Origin: JBKEAJ01 sp047972135
GTDB taxonomy: Bacteria > Bacteroidota > Bacteroidia > Bacteroidales > Prolixibacteraceae
DNA length: 30,332 bases
Reading direction: 5' to 3'
Assembly: GCA_047972135.1 (NCBI GenBank)
Contig: JBKEAJ010000128.1
Span: 1-30,332, forward strand
How positions within the stretch are numbered: the stretch's first letter is position 1; each line of letters starts with the position of its first letter. The notes below the pieces were generated by a model. It did no database searches. It was not told where the DNA came from and saw only the letters and a list, made by a program, of their open reading frames with translations. Position numbers and translations under genes: made by a program. Below, one piece after another: positions 8,507-15,876 of this stretch.

Positions 8507-9082
8507 ATGAGTTACGAATTGCCAAAATTACCATACGCACAGGATGCGTTGGAACCATACATTAGTGCTAAAACGCTGGAATATCACTACGGAAAGCATC
8601 ACCAAGCTTATGTAAACAATCTGAATAATCTTGTTCCCGGAACAGAGTTTGAAGGTGCTGACCTTGAGACCATTATTAAAAAATCGAACGCTGGGATTTT
8701 TAATAATGCCGCTCAGGTGTGGAATCACACTTTCTATTTCTCGCAATTTTCTAAAACACCTAAAACAGCACCCGAAGGAGCTTTGAAAGAAGCTATTGAC
8801 AAGTCTTTCGGCTCGCTCGAAGGCTTTGTGGAGGCTTTTACTAAAGCATCGGCTACACTCTTCGGCTCGGGTTGGGCATGGCTCTCTAAAGATGTTGATG
8901 GAAGTCTGAAAATCACGCAAGAGTCGAATGCCGGCAACCCTCTGACTGTGGGCTTAACGCCTATACTTACCTGTGATGTGTGGGAGCATGCCTACTATAT
9001 CGACAAGCTAAATGCAAGACCGAACTATATTGCTGATTTTTGGAAAATCCTTGATTGGTCGGTTATTGAAAGCAGATTTTAG
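8507..9082 (+). CDS. sodB: Superoxide dismutase, Fe/Mn family
   Basis: 191 residues from ATG 8507. It dismutates superoxide in the cytoplasm. All four metal ligands are present: H27 (EYHYGKHH), H74 (WNHTFYF), D157 and H161 (CDVWEHAYYID). The start MSYELPKLPYAQDALEPYIS is the classic N-terminus; a longer frame beginning with GTG at 8480 adds nine residues that homologues lack. The metal (Fe, Mn or either) cannot be settled from sequence, although MSYELPxLPYA resembles the iron or cambialistic enzymes of Bacteroides and Porphyromonas. A strong terminator follows. Confidence 0.95.
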   Translation: MSYELPKLPYAQDALEPYISAKTLEYHYGKHHQAYVNNLNNLVPGTEFEGADLETIIKKSNAGIFNNAAQVWNHTFYFSQFSKTPKTAPEGALKEAIDKSFGSLEGFVEAFTKASATLFGSGWAWLSKDVDGSLKITQESNAGNPLTVGLTPILTCDVWEHAYYIDKLNARPNYIADFWKILDWSVIESRF

Positions 9083-9120
9083 TAAGAAATAACGCTAAAC
9101 ATGAGTGTTTTTTTCTCATG

Positions 9121-9149
9121 ACCTTGCTTCTTCGGAGGCAAGGTTTTTT
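9121..9149 (+). terminator. Intrinsic terminator after sodB, UUCG tetraloop
   Basis: A 10-bp stem starting ACCTTGC and ending GCAAGGT (one T-G pair), closed by C(TTCG)G, and followed by T5. A weaker hairpin (CATGAG/CTCATG, 9100-9120) lies just before it. Confidence 0.9.
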
Positions 9150-9227
9150 GTTTGTATCGTTTTGAATTTTCTGTGATAAGAGATACTTTTGTTGTGCGCT
9201 TTGGGGTATAACGATAAAATATAAATA

Positions 9228-9491
9228 ATGGAATTACAAGTCATATAGGATAGAATTTTTGAAATCAGGAATATGCGAGTAATGCTGGATTTTCATCTAG
9301 CTGAACTTTATGAGGTGGAAACAAGGGTGTTGAAACAAGCTGTCAGACGAAATATTGAAAGATTTCCTGATGATTTTATGTTTGAACTAACAAAAAACGA
9401 GTGGAATGAGCTTATCACAATTTGTGATAAGCTTATGACAAGGTTAAAATTCAGTCCTGCACTACTAAGAGTCCTAATTATTCTCTGTTAG
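9228..9491 (+). pseudogene. Remnant of an ORF6N-domain gene (in-frame TAG, truncated)
   Basis: From ATG 9228 the frame reads MELQVI, then TAG at 9246, then DRIFEIRNMRVMLDFHLAELYEVETRVLKQAVRRNIERF. This is the ORF6N domain (phage/mobile-element DNA-binding family) with a stop where relatives usually have Gln (CAG to TAG). After LKFSPALL the match to the family (normally PxxFTEQGVAML) ends, and the frame closes at 9491 inside the end of rimM. Translation could restart at ATG 9273 and give a 72-residue domain, but about two thirds of a typical full-length gene is gone. It is read as a decayed accessory gene. Confidence 0.82.
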
Positions 9492-10034
9492 AGCATCGAG
9501 CATTTCTTGCGGATAGTTGATAATGAGGGTGTTACTGTCTTTATTGAAGCTGTCGAAGTACTTGTCGACAAAGGGAATGTCTATAATTCGACCTCCTTTA
9601 TTTACCTCCATTACTACATTGCCCGAATAATCGTTTACGGCTTCAATTCTGCCAACAATATTGCTACCCGATTGCAGTGTATAGCCAACGAAGTCGGAAA
9701 CCTCCATTTCATCATTGTTGATTTTTCTTTCTATGATGTATTTCTTTTCTACGTAAACTCCACTAGTACTTAGTGTGCTTGCTTTTTCCACGTCGTCAAT
9801 CCACCTCAGTCTTATTATATGGAAAGGCTTGCAGGATGATGTGTCGAGCGTTCCGCTTTCGAGAGGGTAGGGAACAGCTAGGTTGTTGATATTTAGGAAT
9901 ATAAAGTCGATGTCTTTTTGTAAATCTTGATGAAAATCCTCATCAAAACAAAACGATAATGCTCCGTTTATGCCGTGGCTCTTTTTTATGTAGCCTATGC
10001 GTATTAATTCCTCTAGTCTTGGTGTGCTTTTCAT
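9474..10034 (-). CDS. rimM: Ribosome maturation factor RimM
   Basis: 186 residues. RimM binds S19 and assists assembly of the 30S head. The N-terminal RimM domain (RIGYIKKSHGINGALSF, about 10-100) and the C-terminal PRC-barrel (EVSDFVGYTLQSGSNIVGRIEAVNDYSGNVVMEV with IIDIPFVDKYFDSFN, about 110-180) are both visible. Length is standard. It is downstream of rpsP on the same strand, as in the classical rpsP-rimM order. However, 300 bases containing a terminator and a palindromic repeat separate them, and trmD and rplS do not follow. Its last 18 bases overlap the ORF6N remnant on the other strand. Confidence 0.93.
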   Translation of the reverse strand: MKSTPRLEELIRIGYIKKSHGINGALSFCFDEDFHQDLQKDIDFIFLNINNLAVPYPLESGTLDTSSCKPFHIIRLRWIDDVEKASTLSTSGVYVEKKYIIERKINNDEMEVSDFVGYTLQSGSNIVGRIEAVNDYSGNVVMEVNKGGRIIDIPFVDKYFDSFNKDSNTLIINYPQEMLDALTENN

Positions 10035-10078
10035 GTGTTTGTTTCTTTTAGATCACAGCATTGTAATCGTATTTTTGT

Positions 10079-10168
10079 CGTCATTGCGAGCGTTAGCGTG
10101 GCAATCTGTTCTTTGTTGCAGGAGATTGCTTCGTCTCAGGCTCCTCGCAATGACGTTCGTTTATTCGG
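10079..10168 (-). repeat. Dispersed palindromic repeat, copy 2
   Basis: Core 10079-10155 (77 bp) with the same terminal 12-mer CGTCATTGCGAG and its complement. Read on the minus strand it matches copy 1 almost base for base, with differences mainly in the region after the left arm. Bases 10156-10168 repeat the 13-base flank seen before copy 1. It lies between rpsP and rimM. Confidence 0.87.
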
Positions 10169-10277
10169 CTGTGATTATCAGTAAATTATCAGATCATCAA
10201 ACTAACATATTGTTATAGGCTGCTTGTCTAACATCTATTATCTTGTGCATTTGTTCATGATTGAATAAGTAAAGATA

Positions 10278-10307
10278 TAAAAAAAGCGATAAGTCTGACT
10301 CATCGCT
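10278..10307 (-). terminator. Intrinsic terminator after rpsP
   Basis: On the minus strand the stem AGCGATGAGT pairs with ACTTATCGCT (one G-T pair) with a 3-base loop, then a run of T. It begins 28 bases after the rpsP stop and should end most rpsP transcripts before rimM. Confidence 0.85.
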
Positions 10308-10334
10308 TTGTATCTTTTCGATAAAGAGTTTTCT

Positions 10335-11081
10335 TTATTCAGCAGCTTTCTCTGCTTCTTTTTCTTCCTCTTTAGGTGCTTCTGCCTTTGGAGCTTCCTT
10401 AGGCTCTTCCACAGGCTTAGCTTCTTCTTTTGGAGCTTCCTCTGCTTTAGGCTCTTCGGCAGGAGTTTCCTCAACTTTTGCTTCTGCCTTTGGAGCTTCT
10501 TCTGCCTTTGGAGCTTCCGTAGGAGTTTCCTCTTTAGGAGCTTCTGCAGCGACTTTCTCAGCCTCCTCTGCTGCCTTAGCTTCTTCTGCTGCTTTTGCAT
10601 CGGCGGCAGCCTCTGCTGCTAATTCTGCCTCAGCTTTGGCTATTGCTTCCGCCCTTTCTTTGTTTACTTTTGCTTCGGCTTCAAGACGCTTTGCCTTGTC
10701 GGCTTCCGATGCAGCACTTATTGCATCGTTAGTTTTCTTGTTGCGTAACTGCTTGTCTTTTAGCCATGCGTCGAAACGCTTGTCGGCTTCTTCCTGAGAA
10801 AAGGCTCCTTTTTTAACTCCTCCGTAAAGGTGTTTTTTCATTAACACTCCCTCTCTGGAAAGTATAGACTTTGCTGTTTCTGTGGGTTGCGCACCTTTTA
10901 ATAGCCAATCGAAGGCTTTGTCAAAATCGAGATTGATAGTAGCAGGATTGGTGTTTGGATTGTAGTCTCCAATTCTTTCTATAAATCTACCATCTCGTGG
11001 TGCCCTGCTATCTGCTACAACAATGTAGTAGTAAGCATAACGTTTGCGACCGTGTCGCGCTAATCTGATTTTTGCTGGCAT
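10335..11081 (-). CDS. rpsP: 30S ribosomal protein S16 with long Ala/Glu/Lys/Pro tail
   Basis: 248 residues. Residues 1-85 are ordinary S16 (MPAKIRLARHGRKRYAYYYIV, DGRFIERIGDYNPNT, AFDWLLKGAQPTETAKSIL). Residues about 86-125 are the Bacteroidota-specific helical extension. From about 126 to the end the sequence uses almost only A, E, K, P, T and V, with recurring EEAPKAE / EETPAEEPKAE units. Most bacteria have S16 of 80-90 residues and Bacteroidota commonly about 180, so this tail is long even for the phylum. S16 is an early-binding protein of the 30S body. The promoter is at 11119-11151 and a terminator follows the gene. Confidence 0.94.
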   Translation of the reverse strand: MPAKIRLARHGRKRYAYYYIVVADSRAPRDGRFIERIGDYNPNTNPATINLDFDKAFDWLLKGAQPTETAKSILSREGVLMKKHLYGGVKKGAFSQEEADKRFDAWLKDKQLRNKKTNDAISAASEADKAKRLEAEAKVNKERAEAIAKAEAELAAEAAADAKAAEEAKAAEEAEKVAAEAPKEETPTEAPKAEEAPKAEAKVEETPAEEPKAEEAPKEEAKPVEEPKEAPKAEAPKEEEKEAEKAAE

Positions 11082-11118
11082 ACGCTGCTTTGTTATGTAT
11101 TTATTTAAATTTGAGGTG

Positions 11119-11151
11119 CAAAGATAGTAATTATTATATTATCTCCTGCAA
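11119..11151 (-). promoter_or_regulatory. Bacteroidota-type promoter for rpsP
   Basis: Minus-strand TATCTTTG at 11126-11119, with TTG at 11151-11149 (22-base spacer, slightly long). It lies 38 bases before the rpsP start and overlaps the last codons of ribBA, so rpsP need not depend on ribBA transcription. Confidence 0.6.
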
Positions 11152-11153
11152 CT

Positions 11154-12368
11154 TTAGTTCAATTTATTGAGTGAGTGTCCCATTTTCTCCTTTTTGGTCT
11201 TCATGTAAAACTCGTTGTAGGGATTTGTCTGAACCTCGATGGGGATAATTTCTTCCACTGACAGCCCATATGCCTCAATCCCAATGCGCTTTACAGGATT
11301 GTTGGTGAGTAAGCGCATTTTTGATATTCCTAAATCTCTCAGTATCTGGGCTCCAACACCGTAGTCTCTTTCGTCGGCTTTAAATCCCAAATGTATATTG
11401 GCTTCCACCGTGTCTAGTCCTTTTTCCTGGAGTTTGTAGGCTTTCATTTTGTTCATCAGTCCGATGCCTCTACCTTCTTGATTCATGTACAGAACAACTC
11501 CTTGCCCTGCCTCTTCAATCATTTTTAGTGCCCGATGTAGCTGCTCTCCACAATCGCATCGCTTTGATGCAAAAATATCACCCGTTGCACAAGACGAATG
11601 AACTCTCACAAGCACTGCATCATTGTCAGTCCACGAACCTTTTGTTATCGCAACATGCTCTAATCCGTTGGAAATCTGCCTGTAAGGAGTGAGGTGAAAG
11701 GTACCGTATTCCGTTGGCATTTCAACCGTTTCTCCTCGCTCAATAAGCGACTCTCTTTGAAGTCTGTACGCAATGAGGTCTTTGATGGTAATTATCTTTA
11801 TGTCTAGTTTCTCGGCAAGTTTCAGGAGTTGGGGCATACGCGCCATTGTGCCGTCTTCGTTCATTATCTCTACCATTGTCCCCGACGGATATAGCCCGGC
11901 AAGACTCGCCAAATCAAGCGATGCCTCTGTATGTCCGCTTCTTCTGAGTACTCCTTTCTCCTTCGCTCTCAGTGGGAATATGTGTCCGGGTCGTCCAAGT
12001 TGCTCGGCTTTTGTCTCGGGGTCTATAAGCATCTTTATGGTTATCGCTCTGTCTGAGGCAGATATGCCTGTCGTTACCTTCGGATGTATGGCGTCGACGG
12101 ATATGGTGAAAGGGGTCTCGTGCAGGGCTGTGTTGGAACTTACCATTAATTCTAAATTCAGCTCTTTGCAACGTGCCTCCGATAGTGAGGTGCAAATCAG
12201 TCCTCTACCATGAGTCGCCATGAAATTAATAGCTTCGGGAGTGATTTTTTCTGAGGCAATGATAAAGTCGCCCTCGTTTTCCCTGTCTTCATCGTCAACT
12301 ACAATGACGAATTTGCCGGCTTTTATATCTTCTATTGCTTCTTCAATAGTGTTTATTTCCTTGCTCAT
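11154..12368 (-). CDS. ribBA: Bifunctional 3,4-dihydroxy-2-butanone-4-phosphate synthase / GTP cyclohydrolase II
   Basis: 404 residues. It supplies both precursors of riboflavin: DHBP from ribulose 5-phosphate (N-terminal half, about 1-205) and the pyrimidine from GTP (C-terminal half, about 208-404). RibB motifs: VDDEDRENEGDFI (25-37), ATHGRGLIC and GHTEASLDLASLAGLYPSG. RibA motifs: RVHSSCATGD with zinc ligands C260, C271, C273, then NQEGRGIGLMNK and LLTNNPVKRIGI. Both halves look intact. Its start region faces the Rpn-like nuclease gene; a TACCTTTG element lies 23 bases upstream. No FMN riboswitch is recognisable. Confidence 0.96.
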   Translation of the reverse strand: MSKEINTIEEAIEDIKAGKFVIVVDDEDRENEGDFIIASEKITPEAINFMATHGRGLICTSLSEARCKELNLELMVSSNTALHETPFTISVDAIHPKVTTGISASDRAITIKMLIDPETKAEQLGRPGHIFPLRAKEKGVLRRSGHTEASLDLASLAGLYPSGTMVEIMNEDGTMARMPQLLKLAEKLDIKIITIKDLIAYRLQRESLIERGETVEMPTEYGTFHLTPYRQISNGLEHVAITKGSWTDNDAVLVRVHSSCATGDIFASKRCDCGEQLHRALKMIEEAGQGVVLYMNQEGRGIGLMNKMKAYKLQEKGLDTVEANIHLGFKADERDYGVGAQILRDLGISKMRLLTNNPVKRIGIEAYGLSVEEIIPIEVQTNPYNEFYMKTKKEKMGHSLNKLN

Positions 12369-12391
12369 TTTGAAGTTTTTTTTTAAGAGTC

Positions 12392-12399
12392 CAAAGGTA
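12392..12399 (-). promoter_or_regulatory. -7 element (TACCTTTG) for ribBA
   Basis: Perfect TAnnTTTG on the minus strand, 23 bases before the ribBA start. The nearest TTG lies 24 bases further upstream, longer than usual. Confidence 0.55.
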
Positions 12400-12434
12400 G
12401 CGATTTTTTGGATATGATTTTATCAAAATTTTAT

Positions 12435-12442
12435 TACCTTTG
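12435..12442 (+). promoter_or_regulatory. -7 element (TACCTTTG) for the Rpn-like nuclease; implies a nearly leaderless mRNA
   Basis: Perfect TAnnTTTG only 4 bases before ATG 12447. Transcription would begin at or next to the start codon, so this mRNA should have almost no leader. It rules out the longer frame starting at 12408. A mirror-image TACCTTTG serves ribBA 35 bases away. Confidence 0.55.
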
Positions 12443-12446
12443 TGGT

Positions 12447-13469
12447 ATGGGCATAAGGAATAATAAGAATTTAATACGCTTTGATTGGGCGATAAAGAGG
12501 CTTCTGAGGAATAAAGCCGATTTCTCAGTCTTAGAAGGCTTTTTGTCAGAGCTCATGAAAGAGGATGTTCAGATTCAAAGCATTCTCGAAAGCGAGGGTA
12601 ATCAGCGCAATAGCACTGATAAGTACAATCGTGTGGATATTTTAGTGAAAAACTCTAAGGGCGAGTTGGTAATTATCGAAATACAAAGTCAGACTGAATT
12701 TGACTACTTCCATAGGATGGTGTATGGAACATCAAAGGCAGTAACGGAATATATAGAAGCTGGTGAGCCCTATGAGAACGTGAAGAAGGTATATTCGGTA
12801 AATATCGTATATTTTGATTTAGGACAAGGAGTTGACTATATCTATCATGGGCAGACCGATTTTATAGGCATGCATAAGGCTGATAAACTAAAGCTCTCGG
12901 CAAGACAGTCGAAAATGCTGGGCGGCAAGAAAGACCCCTCAGCAATATTTCCCGAATACTACGTGATAAAGGTAAATCAGTTTGACGATGTGGCAAAGGA
13001 CACTCTCGACCAATGGATTTACTACTTGAAAAACAACGATATAAAAGAAGACTTTACGGCAAAAGGAATAAGTAAGGCACGAGAGATTTGGCGACTCGAC
13101 ACGCTTCCTGAAGATGAACGCCGCAGCTACAATCGGCATCTTAAGCACTTAATGGACGAAGCTAGTAGTATTAGGTCTCAGAAGATTGAAGCCGAATATA
13201 GAAAAGACAGAGAAAACAAAATGCGGAAGAGGGAGGATAGGCTGAAGCAGGATGAAGAGAAGTTAAAGCAAGAAGAGGATAGGCTGAAGCAGGATGAAGA
13301 GAAGTTAAAGCAGAAAGAAGAGGATGTAAATAGAATGCTTACAAAAGCACAGCAAGAAATAGTAGAAGCCAAGCGGAAAATGGCAAAAGAGCTTAAAGAT
13401 GAGGGCGTGGATGTTGCCATCATTCAGAAGTCGACGGGACTGAGCAAAGAGGAGATTGATGCCTTATAG
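12447..13469 (+). CDS. PD-(D/E)XK nuclease of the Rpn/PDDEXK-transposase family with charged coiled coil
   Basis: 340 residues from ATG 12447. Residues about 9-200 form the nuclease domain: RFDWAIKRLLRNKADFSVLEGFLSELM, then NRVDILV and ELVIIEIQ. The catalytic set is visible as D64, E78 and Q80 (D...ExQ). The family includes RpnA-type recombination-promoting nucleases, first labelled transposases. This Bacteroidota branch has no proven role; defence or DNA rearrangement is possible. Residues about 245-320 are a highly charged coiled coil with an exact 14-residue duplication. The C-terminus ends DEGVDVAIIQKSTGLSKEEIDAL, a short helix-turn-helix-like tail common in the family. The gene converges on ubiA, overlapping it by 6 bases. 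Confidence 0.85.
   Translation: MGIRNNKNLIRFDWAIKRLLRNKADFSVLEGFLSELMKEDVQIQSILESEGNQRNSTDKYNRVDILVKNSKGELVIIEIQSQTEFDYFHRMVYGTSKAVTEYIEAGEPYENVKKVYSVNIVYFDLGQGVDYIYHGQTDFIGMHKADKLKLSARQSKMLGGKKDPSAIFPEYYVIKVNQFDDVAKDTLDQWIYYLKNNDIKEDFTAKGISKAREIWRLDTLPEDERRSYNRHLKHLMDEASSIRSQKIEAEYRKDRENKMRKREDRLKQDEEKLKQEEDRLKQDEEKLKQKEEDVNRMLTKAQQEIVEAKRKMAKELKDEGVDVAIIQKSTGLSKEEIDAL
13233..13316 (+). repeat. Tandem 42-bp duplication inside the nuclease coiled coil
   Basis: Two copies of a 42-base unit (13233-13274 and 13275-13316) that are nearly identical at DNA level and encode EDRLKQDEEKLKQE twice. The unit length keeps the frame and equals two heptads, so the coiled coil is lengthened without disturbing its register. 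Confidence 0.85.
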
Positions 13470-14321
13470 GATAATATCAAGGATAACAAATATGCCGAAC
13501 ACTACACTGGAAATGCCATTGGTAGTGCCAAAGGCAAGGTTTACCCGCGAGAGGTCATTCTCTTTTACTATTGAATTTTGATAGATTAATGCGGCTATAA
13601 ATACAGTGGCTCCTACATAGTACAAAGCTCCGTATGCTCCAATAATGCCGTTTATTATCACTAGTATGCCTGCAATGCAATGTCCGATACGAGCCACTGA
13701 TAAAGCCCTTCTGCGACTTAGTAATACTGGTATGGAATGTAGACCTTCTGTTCTGTCAAATTCTTCATCTTGAAGTGCATAAATAATGTCGAAGCACGAC
13801 GACCAAAAAAATACTATAAGCGAATACCAAAGTGCGTCCATACTAAATCTGCTCGTCATTGCAATATATGCACCGATGGGAGCGATGGCAAGTCCGATGC
13901 TCAACACAAAGTGGCAAAGCGAGGTGATGCGCTTCGTGTAACTGTAAAACAATATGATAAATAGTGCTATCGGTGCAAGCGAAAAACACAAACGGTTGAT
14001 AAACCATGTGGTAGACCAAAATAACAAGGAGTTGATAATTACAAATACTAGAGCTTCCTTGCTCTTGACTTTTCCTGCCGGAATCTCTCGACTTGCCGTT
14101 CTTTTGTTTTTTGAGTCTATGTCTCTGTCTAAGAAACGGTTAAAAGCCATTGCTGCATTTCGAGCAAAGAACATACATAGCAGCACGGCTATCAGAATCT
14201 TAATGTCGAAAAATTCTCCTGCAACTTTGCCTCCAAGCGTATATCCTATGAGTGCAAAGGGAAGAGCAAAGAGTGTATGCTCAATTTTTACTAGATTGAA
14301 AAAGTCCTTTATTCGTGCCAA
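13464..14321 (-). CDS. UbiA-family prenyltransferase (4-hydroxybenzoate polyprenyltransferase-like)
   Basis: 285 residues, polytopic, with eight to nine hydrophobic helices. The two Asp-rich Mg-diphosphate motifs are intact: NRFLDRDID (N61, D65, D69) and DIIYALQDEEFD (D178, D185, D189). It joins a polyprenyl chain to an aromatic acceptor in the inner membrane. The 4-hydroxybenzoate-type branch in anaerobic Bacteroidota could be UbiA-like or MqnP of the futalosine menaquinone pathway; the substrate cannot be fixed from sequence and no other quinone gene is in the window. The start lies 3 bases after the msrA stop, so the two form an operon. Its 3' end overlaps the nuclease gene on the other strand by 6 bases. 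Confidence 0.88.
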   Translation of the reverse strand: MARIKDFFNLVKIEHTLFALPFALIGYTLGGKVAGEFFDIKILIAVLLCMFFARNAAMAFNRFLDRDIDSKNKRTASREIPAGKVKSKEALVFVIINSLLFWSTTWFINRLCFSLAPIALFIILFYSYTKRITSLCHFVLSIGLAIAPIGAYIAMTSRFSMDALWYSLIVFFWSSCFDIIYALQDEEFDRTEGLHSIPVLLSRRRALSVARIGHCIAGILVIINGIIGAYGALYYVGATVFIAALIYQNSIVKENDLSRVNLAFGTTNGISSVVFGIFVILDIIL

Positions 14322-14324
14322 TGC

Positions 14325-14885
14325 TTATGAGTTTTGTTTTAGATAATCTTCGATTTTTTTCAAACTCCTTTCGAGCTTAGGTGCAATATAGGTGTTGCAA
14401 TATGGCTGCTTGGGGTTTAGCTCGAAGTAGTTGTGGTGGTAGTCCTCGGCTTTGTAGAAAACATCAAAAGGAACTATCTCCGTAACAATAGCTTTGTCGA
14501 ATACCTCTCTGTCGTCAATTACTTTTTTTAGTTGCTCGGCTTCTCGCTGTTGCTCCGCTGAGTGGTAGAATATAGCCGAACGGTACTGACTGCCAACATC
14601 TGGACCTTGACGGTTGATGGTGGTAGGATCATGGGTTTCCCAAAATACCATTAGTAGGTCAATGAATGAAACAATCTTCGGATTATAAGTAATTTGTATA
14701 ACCTCTGCATGACCCGTCTCTCCTGTGCAAACACTCTTGTAATCAGGGTTCACCACGCTTCCGCCACTATATCCTGGCTCTACTATTTCCACACCGTCAA
14801 CCTTTTTAAAAAGTGCCTCAGAACACCAAAAACACCCGCATCCGAAAGTTGCCTGCTCTAGTTTTATGTCTGTATTTTCTGTCAT
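14325..14885 (-). CDS. msrA: Peptide-methionine (S)-S-oxide reductase MsrA
   Basis: 186 residues from ATG 14885; an in-frame ATG at 14909 would add eight residues. It reduces the S-form of methionine sulfoxide in proteins. The active-site loop is FGCGCFWC, with catalytic Cys18 (usual form GGCFW) and C16, C21 nearby as possible resolving cysteines. Further family blocks are GYSGGSVVNPDYKSVCTGETGHAEV, FWETHDPTTINRQGPDVGSQYRSAIF and AEDYHHNYFELNPKQPYC. No MsrB domain is fused. It is the first gene of a two-gene unit with the prenyltransferase. Confidence 0.94.
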   Translation of the reverse strand: MTENTDIKLEQATFGCGCFWCSEALFKKVDGVEIVEPGYSGGSVVNPDYKSVCTGETGHAEVIQITYNPKIVSFIDLLMVFWETHDPTTINRQGPDVGSQYRSAIFYHSAEQQREAEQLKKVIDDREVFDKAIVTEIVPFDVFYKAEDYHHNYFELNPKQPYCNTYIAPKLERSLKKIEDYLKQNS

Positions 14886-14994
14886 TTTTATTACTGCTTT
14901 ATGTTGCATGCCTTACGTACTAGGCACAATGGTCGATTGTATTTGGCTTTTTGCACACATACAGCCTACTGTGTAAAGCTTGTATTATTATTTG

Positions 14995-15002
14995 CAAAGA
15001 TA
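14995..15002 (-). promoter_or_regulatory. -7 element (TATCTTTG) for msrA-ubiA
   Basis: Perfect TAnnTTTG on the minus strand, about 110 bases before the msrA start. No clear TTG at the -33 position. Confidence 0.45.
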
Positions 15003-15197
15003 GATATTTTGGGCAGTTTCTGCACCATGTGTGAAAAGGCGCAGTCCGACAAGCAGACCACGCCCCCACAATTAAAACATGAATAACACGAATACAAGAG
15101 ATTTCAAACAATTCTCAATCTCTGTACCGCTAAAACAAACATGAGATAATTTATGTTGTTAGGCTTTGTCTATGGCCCCTAAAAAAAATACTATATT

Positions 15198-15205
15198 TAC
15201 CTTTG
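15198..15205 (+). promoter_or_regulatory. -7 element (TACCTTTG) for the DKNYY lipoprotein gene
   Basis: Perfect TAnnTTTG 20 bases before ATG 15226. The upstream TTTG at 15165 is 29 bases away, too far for a standard -33 box. Confidence 0.5.
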
Positions 15206-15225
15206 ATTTATAAACATAAGGCTCT

Positions 15226-15876
15226 ATGATGACACGAATAGTTTTACTCATGATTTCTTTATTGTTTTTTGCTTGCAGTTCAAAACCTAGAGTTGCAAAT
15301 GATGCTGAACAAACTGATACACTCAGTAGGGAAGAGCGGATATTGTGTTATAAGAATACTATTGACAGTATTAATAAATCTCTGTGTTGGAATGAGATAG
15401 GATGTGGTTTGTGGAAATCCAAAAATGGCGATTTAGCTTTGAAGATAGTTGAGTGGACAGATGTGAACACTTCTATTGATAAGTATATTATGTGTTTAGC
15501 TGATTTTAGACCGCTGAATAAGGTGGTAGACACTACTACTTTTAGGTATTTGGGAAGCTCTTTCTATGGAGACAAAAACCATATCTACACACATTATATG
15601 ATGGTTGACGGTGGCTTTTTCCAAATTGTCGAAGATGCAGATGTAGAGACTTTTAGAATTATTGGAGCTTGTTATGCAAAAGATAAAAACTATATTTTTG
15701 GAGAAAGAGCTATGAGAATGGATTCTGTGGATTATAAGACATTCAAAACCTGTGATGAGTGTGGCTGTTTTGCAAAAGACAAAAATGCATATTATTTTTG
15801 GGATGAGAAGATTGATACAACAAATATTGAGGATGAGGAGATCCTGAAGATTATTGAACAGCTTAGAAAACTGTAG
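15226..15876 (+). CDS. DKNYY-family lipoprotein
   Basis: 216 residues. The N-terminus MMTRIVLLMISLLFFACSS is a lipoprotein signal with the lipid-anchored Cys at 17. After it come three units of about 35 residues, each containing a D(x)2-4TF stretch and then DKN: 102-118 (GDKNHIYTH), 139-155 (AKDKNYIFGE) and 169-187 (AKDKNAYYFWDE). This is the DKNYY repeat, found in surface or periplasmic proteins of unknown role and read as small beta-rich units. ATG 15229 is an equally good start. No partner gene is obvious; the following 200 bases appear decayed. Confidence 0.78.
   Translation: MMTRIVLLMISLLFFACSSKPRVANDAEQTDTLSREERILCYKNTIDSINKSLCWNEIGCGLWKSKNGDLALKIVEWTDVNTSIDKYIMCLADFRPLNKVVDTTTFRYLGSSFYGDKNHIYTHYMMVDGGFFQIVEDADVETFRIIGACYAKDKNYIFGERAMRMDSVDYKTFKTCDECGCFAKDKNAYYFWDEKIDTTNIEDEEILKIIEQLRKL

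Larger units (their letters stand above)
14886..15225. other. 340-bp divergent spacer between msrA and the DKNYY lipoprotein gene
   Basis: No gene seen. It holds -7 elements for both neighbours (14995-15002 minus, 15198-15205 plus). The msrA element lies 110 bases before the start, giving a long leader in which I recognise no known riboswitch. Confidence 0.5.

Noticed and set aside
3859..9248. TAG read as an amino acid, since two genes carry in-frame TAG
   Set aside because: Many intact genes here end at TAG in the right place (dapD, the nuclease, DKNYY, pheT, thioesterase), and both TAG-bearing genes have additional deletions.
10238..10622. K/Q/L-rich and F/C-rich open frames across the rpsP tail
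   Set aside because: They are other-frame shadows of the low-complexity repeat coding for the S16 tail.
12408..12446. Earlier ATG for the nuclease at 12408
   Set aside because: The -7 element lies between 12408 and 12447, so the longer mRNA is not expected; the extra residues do not match the family.
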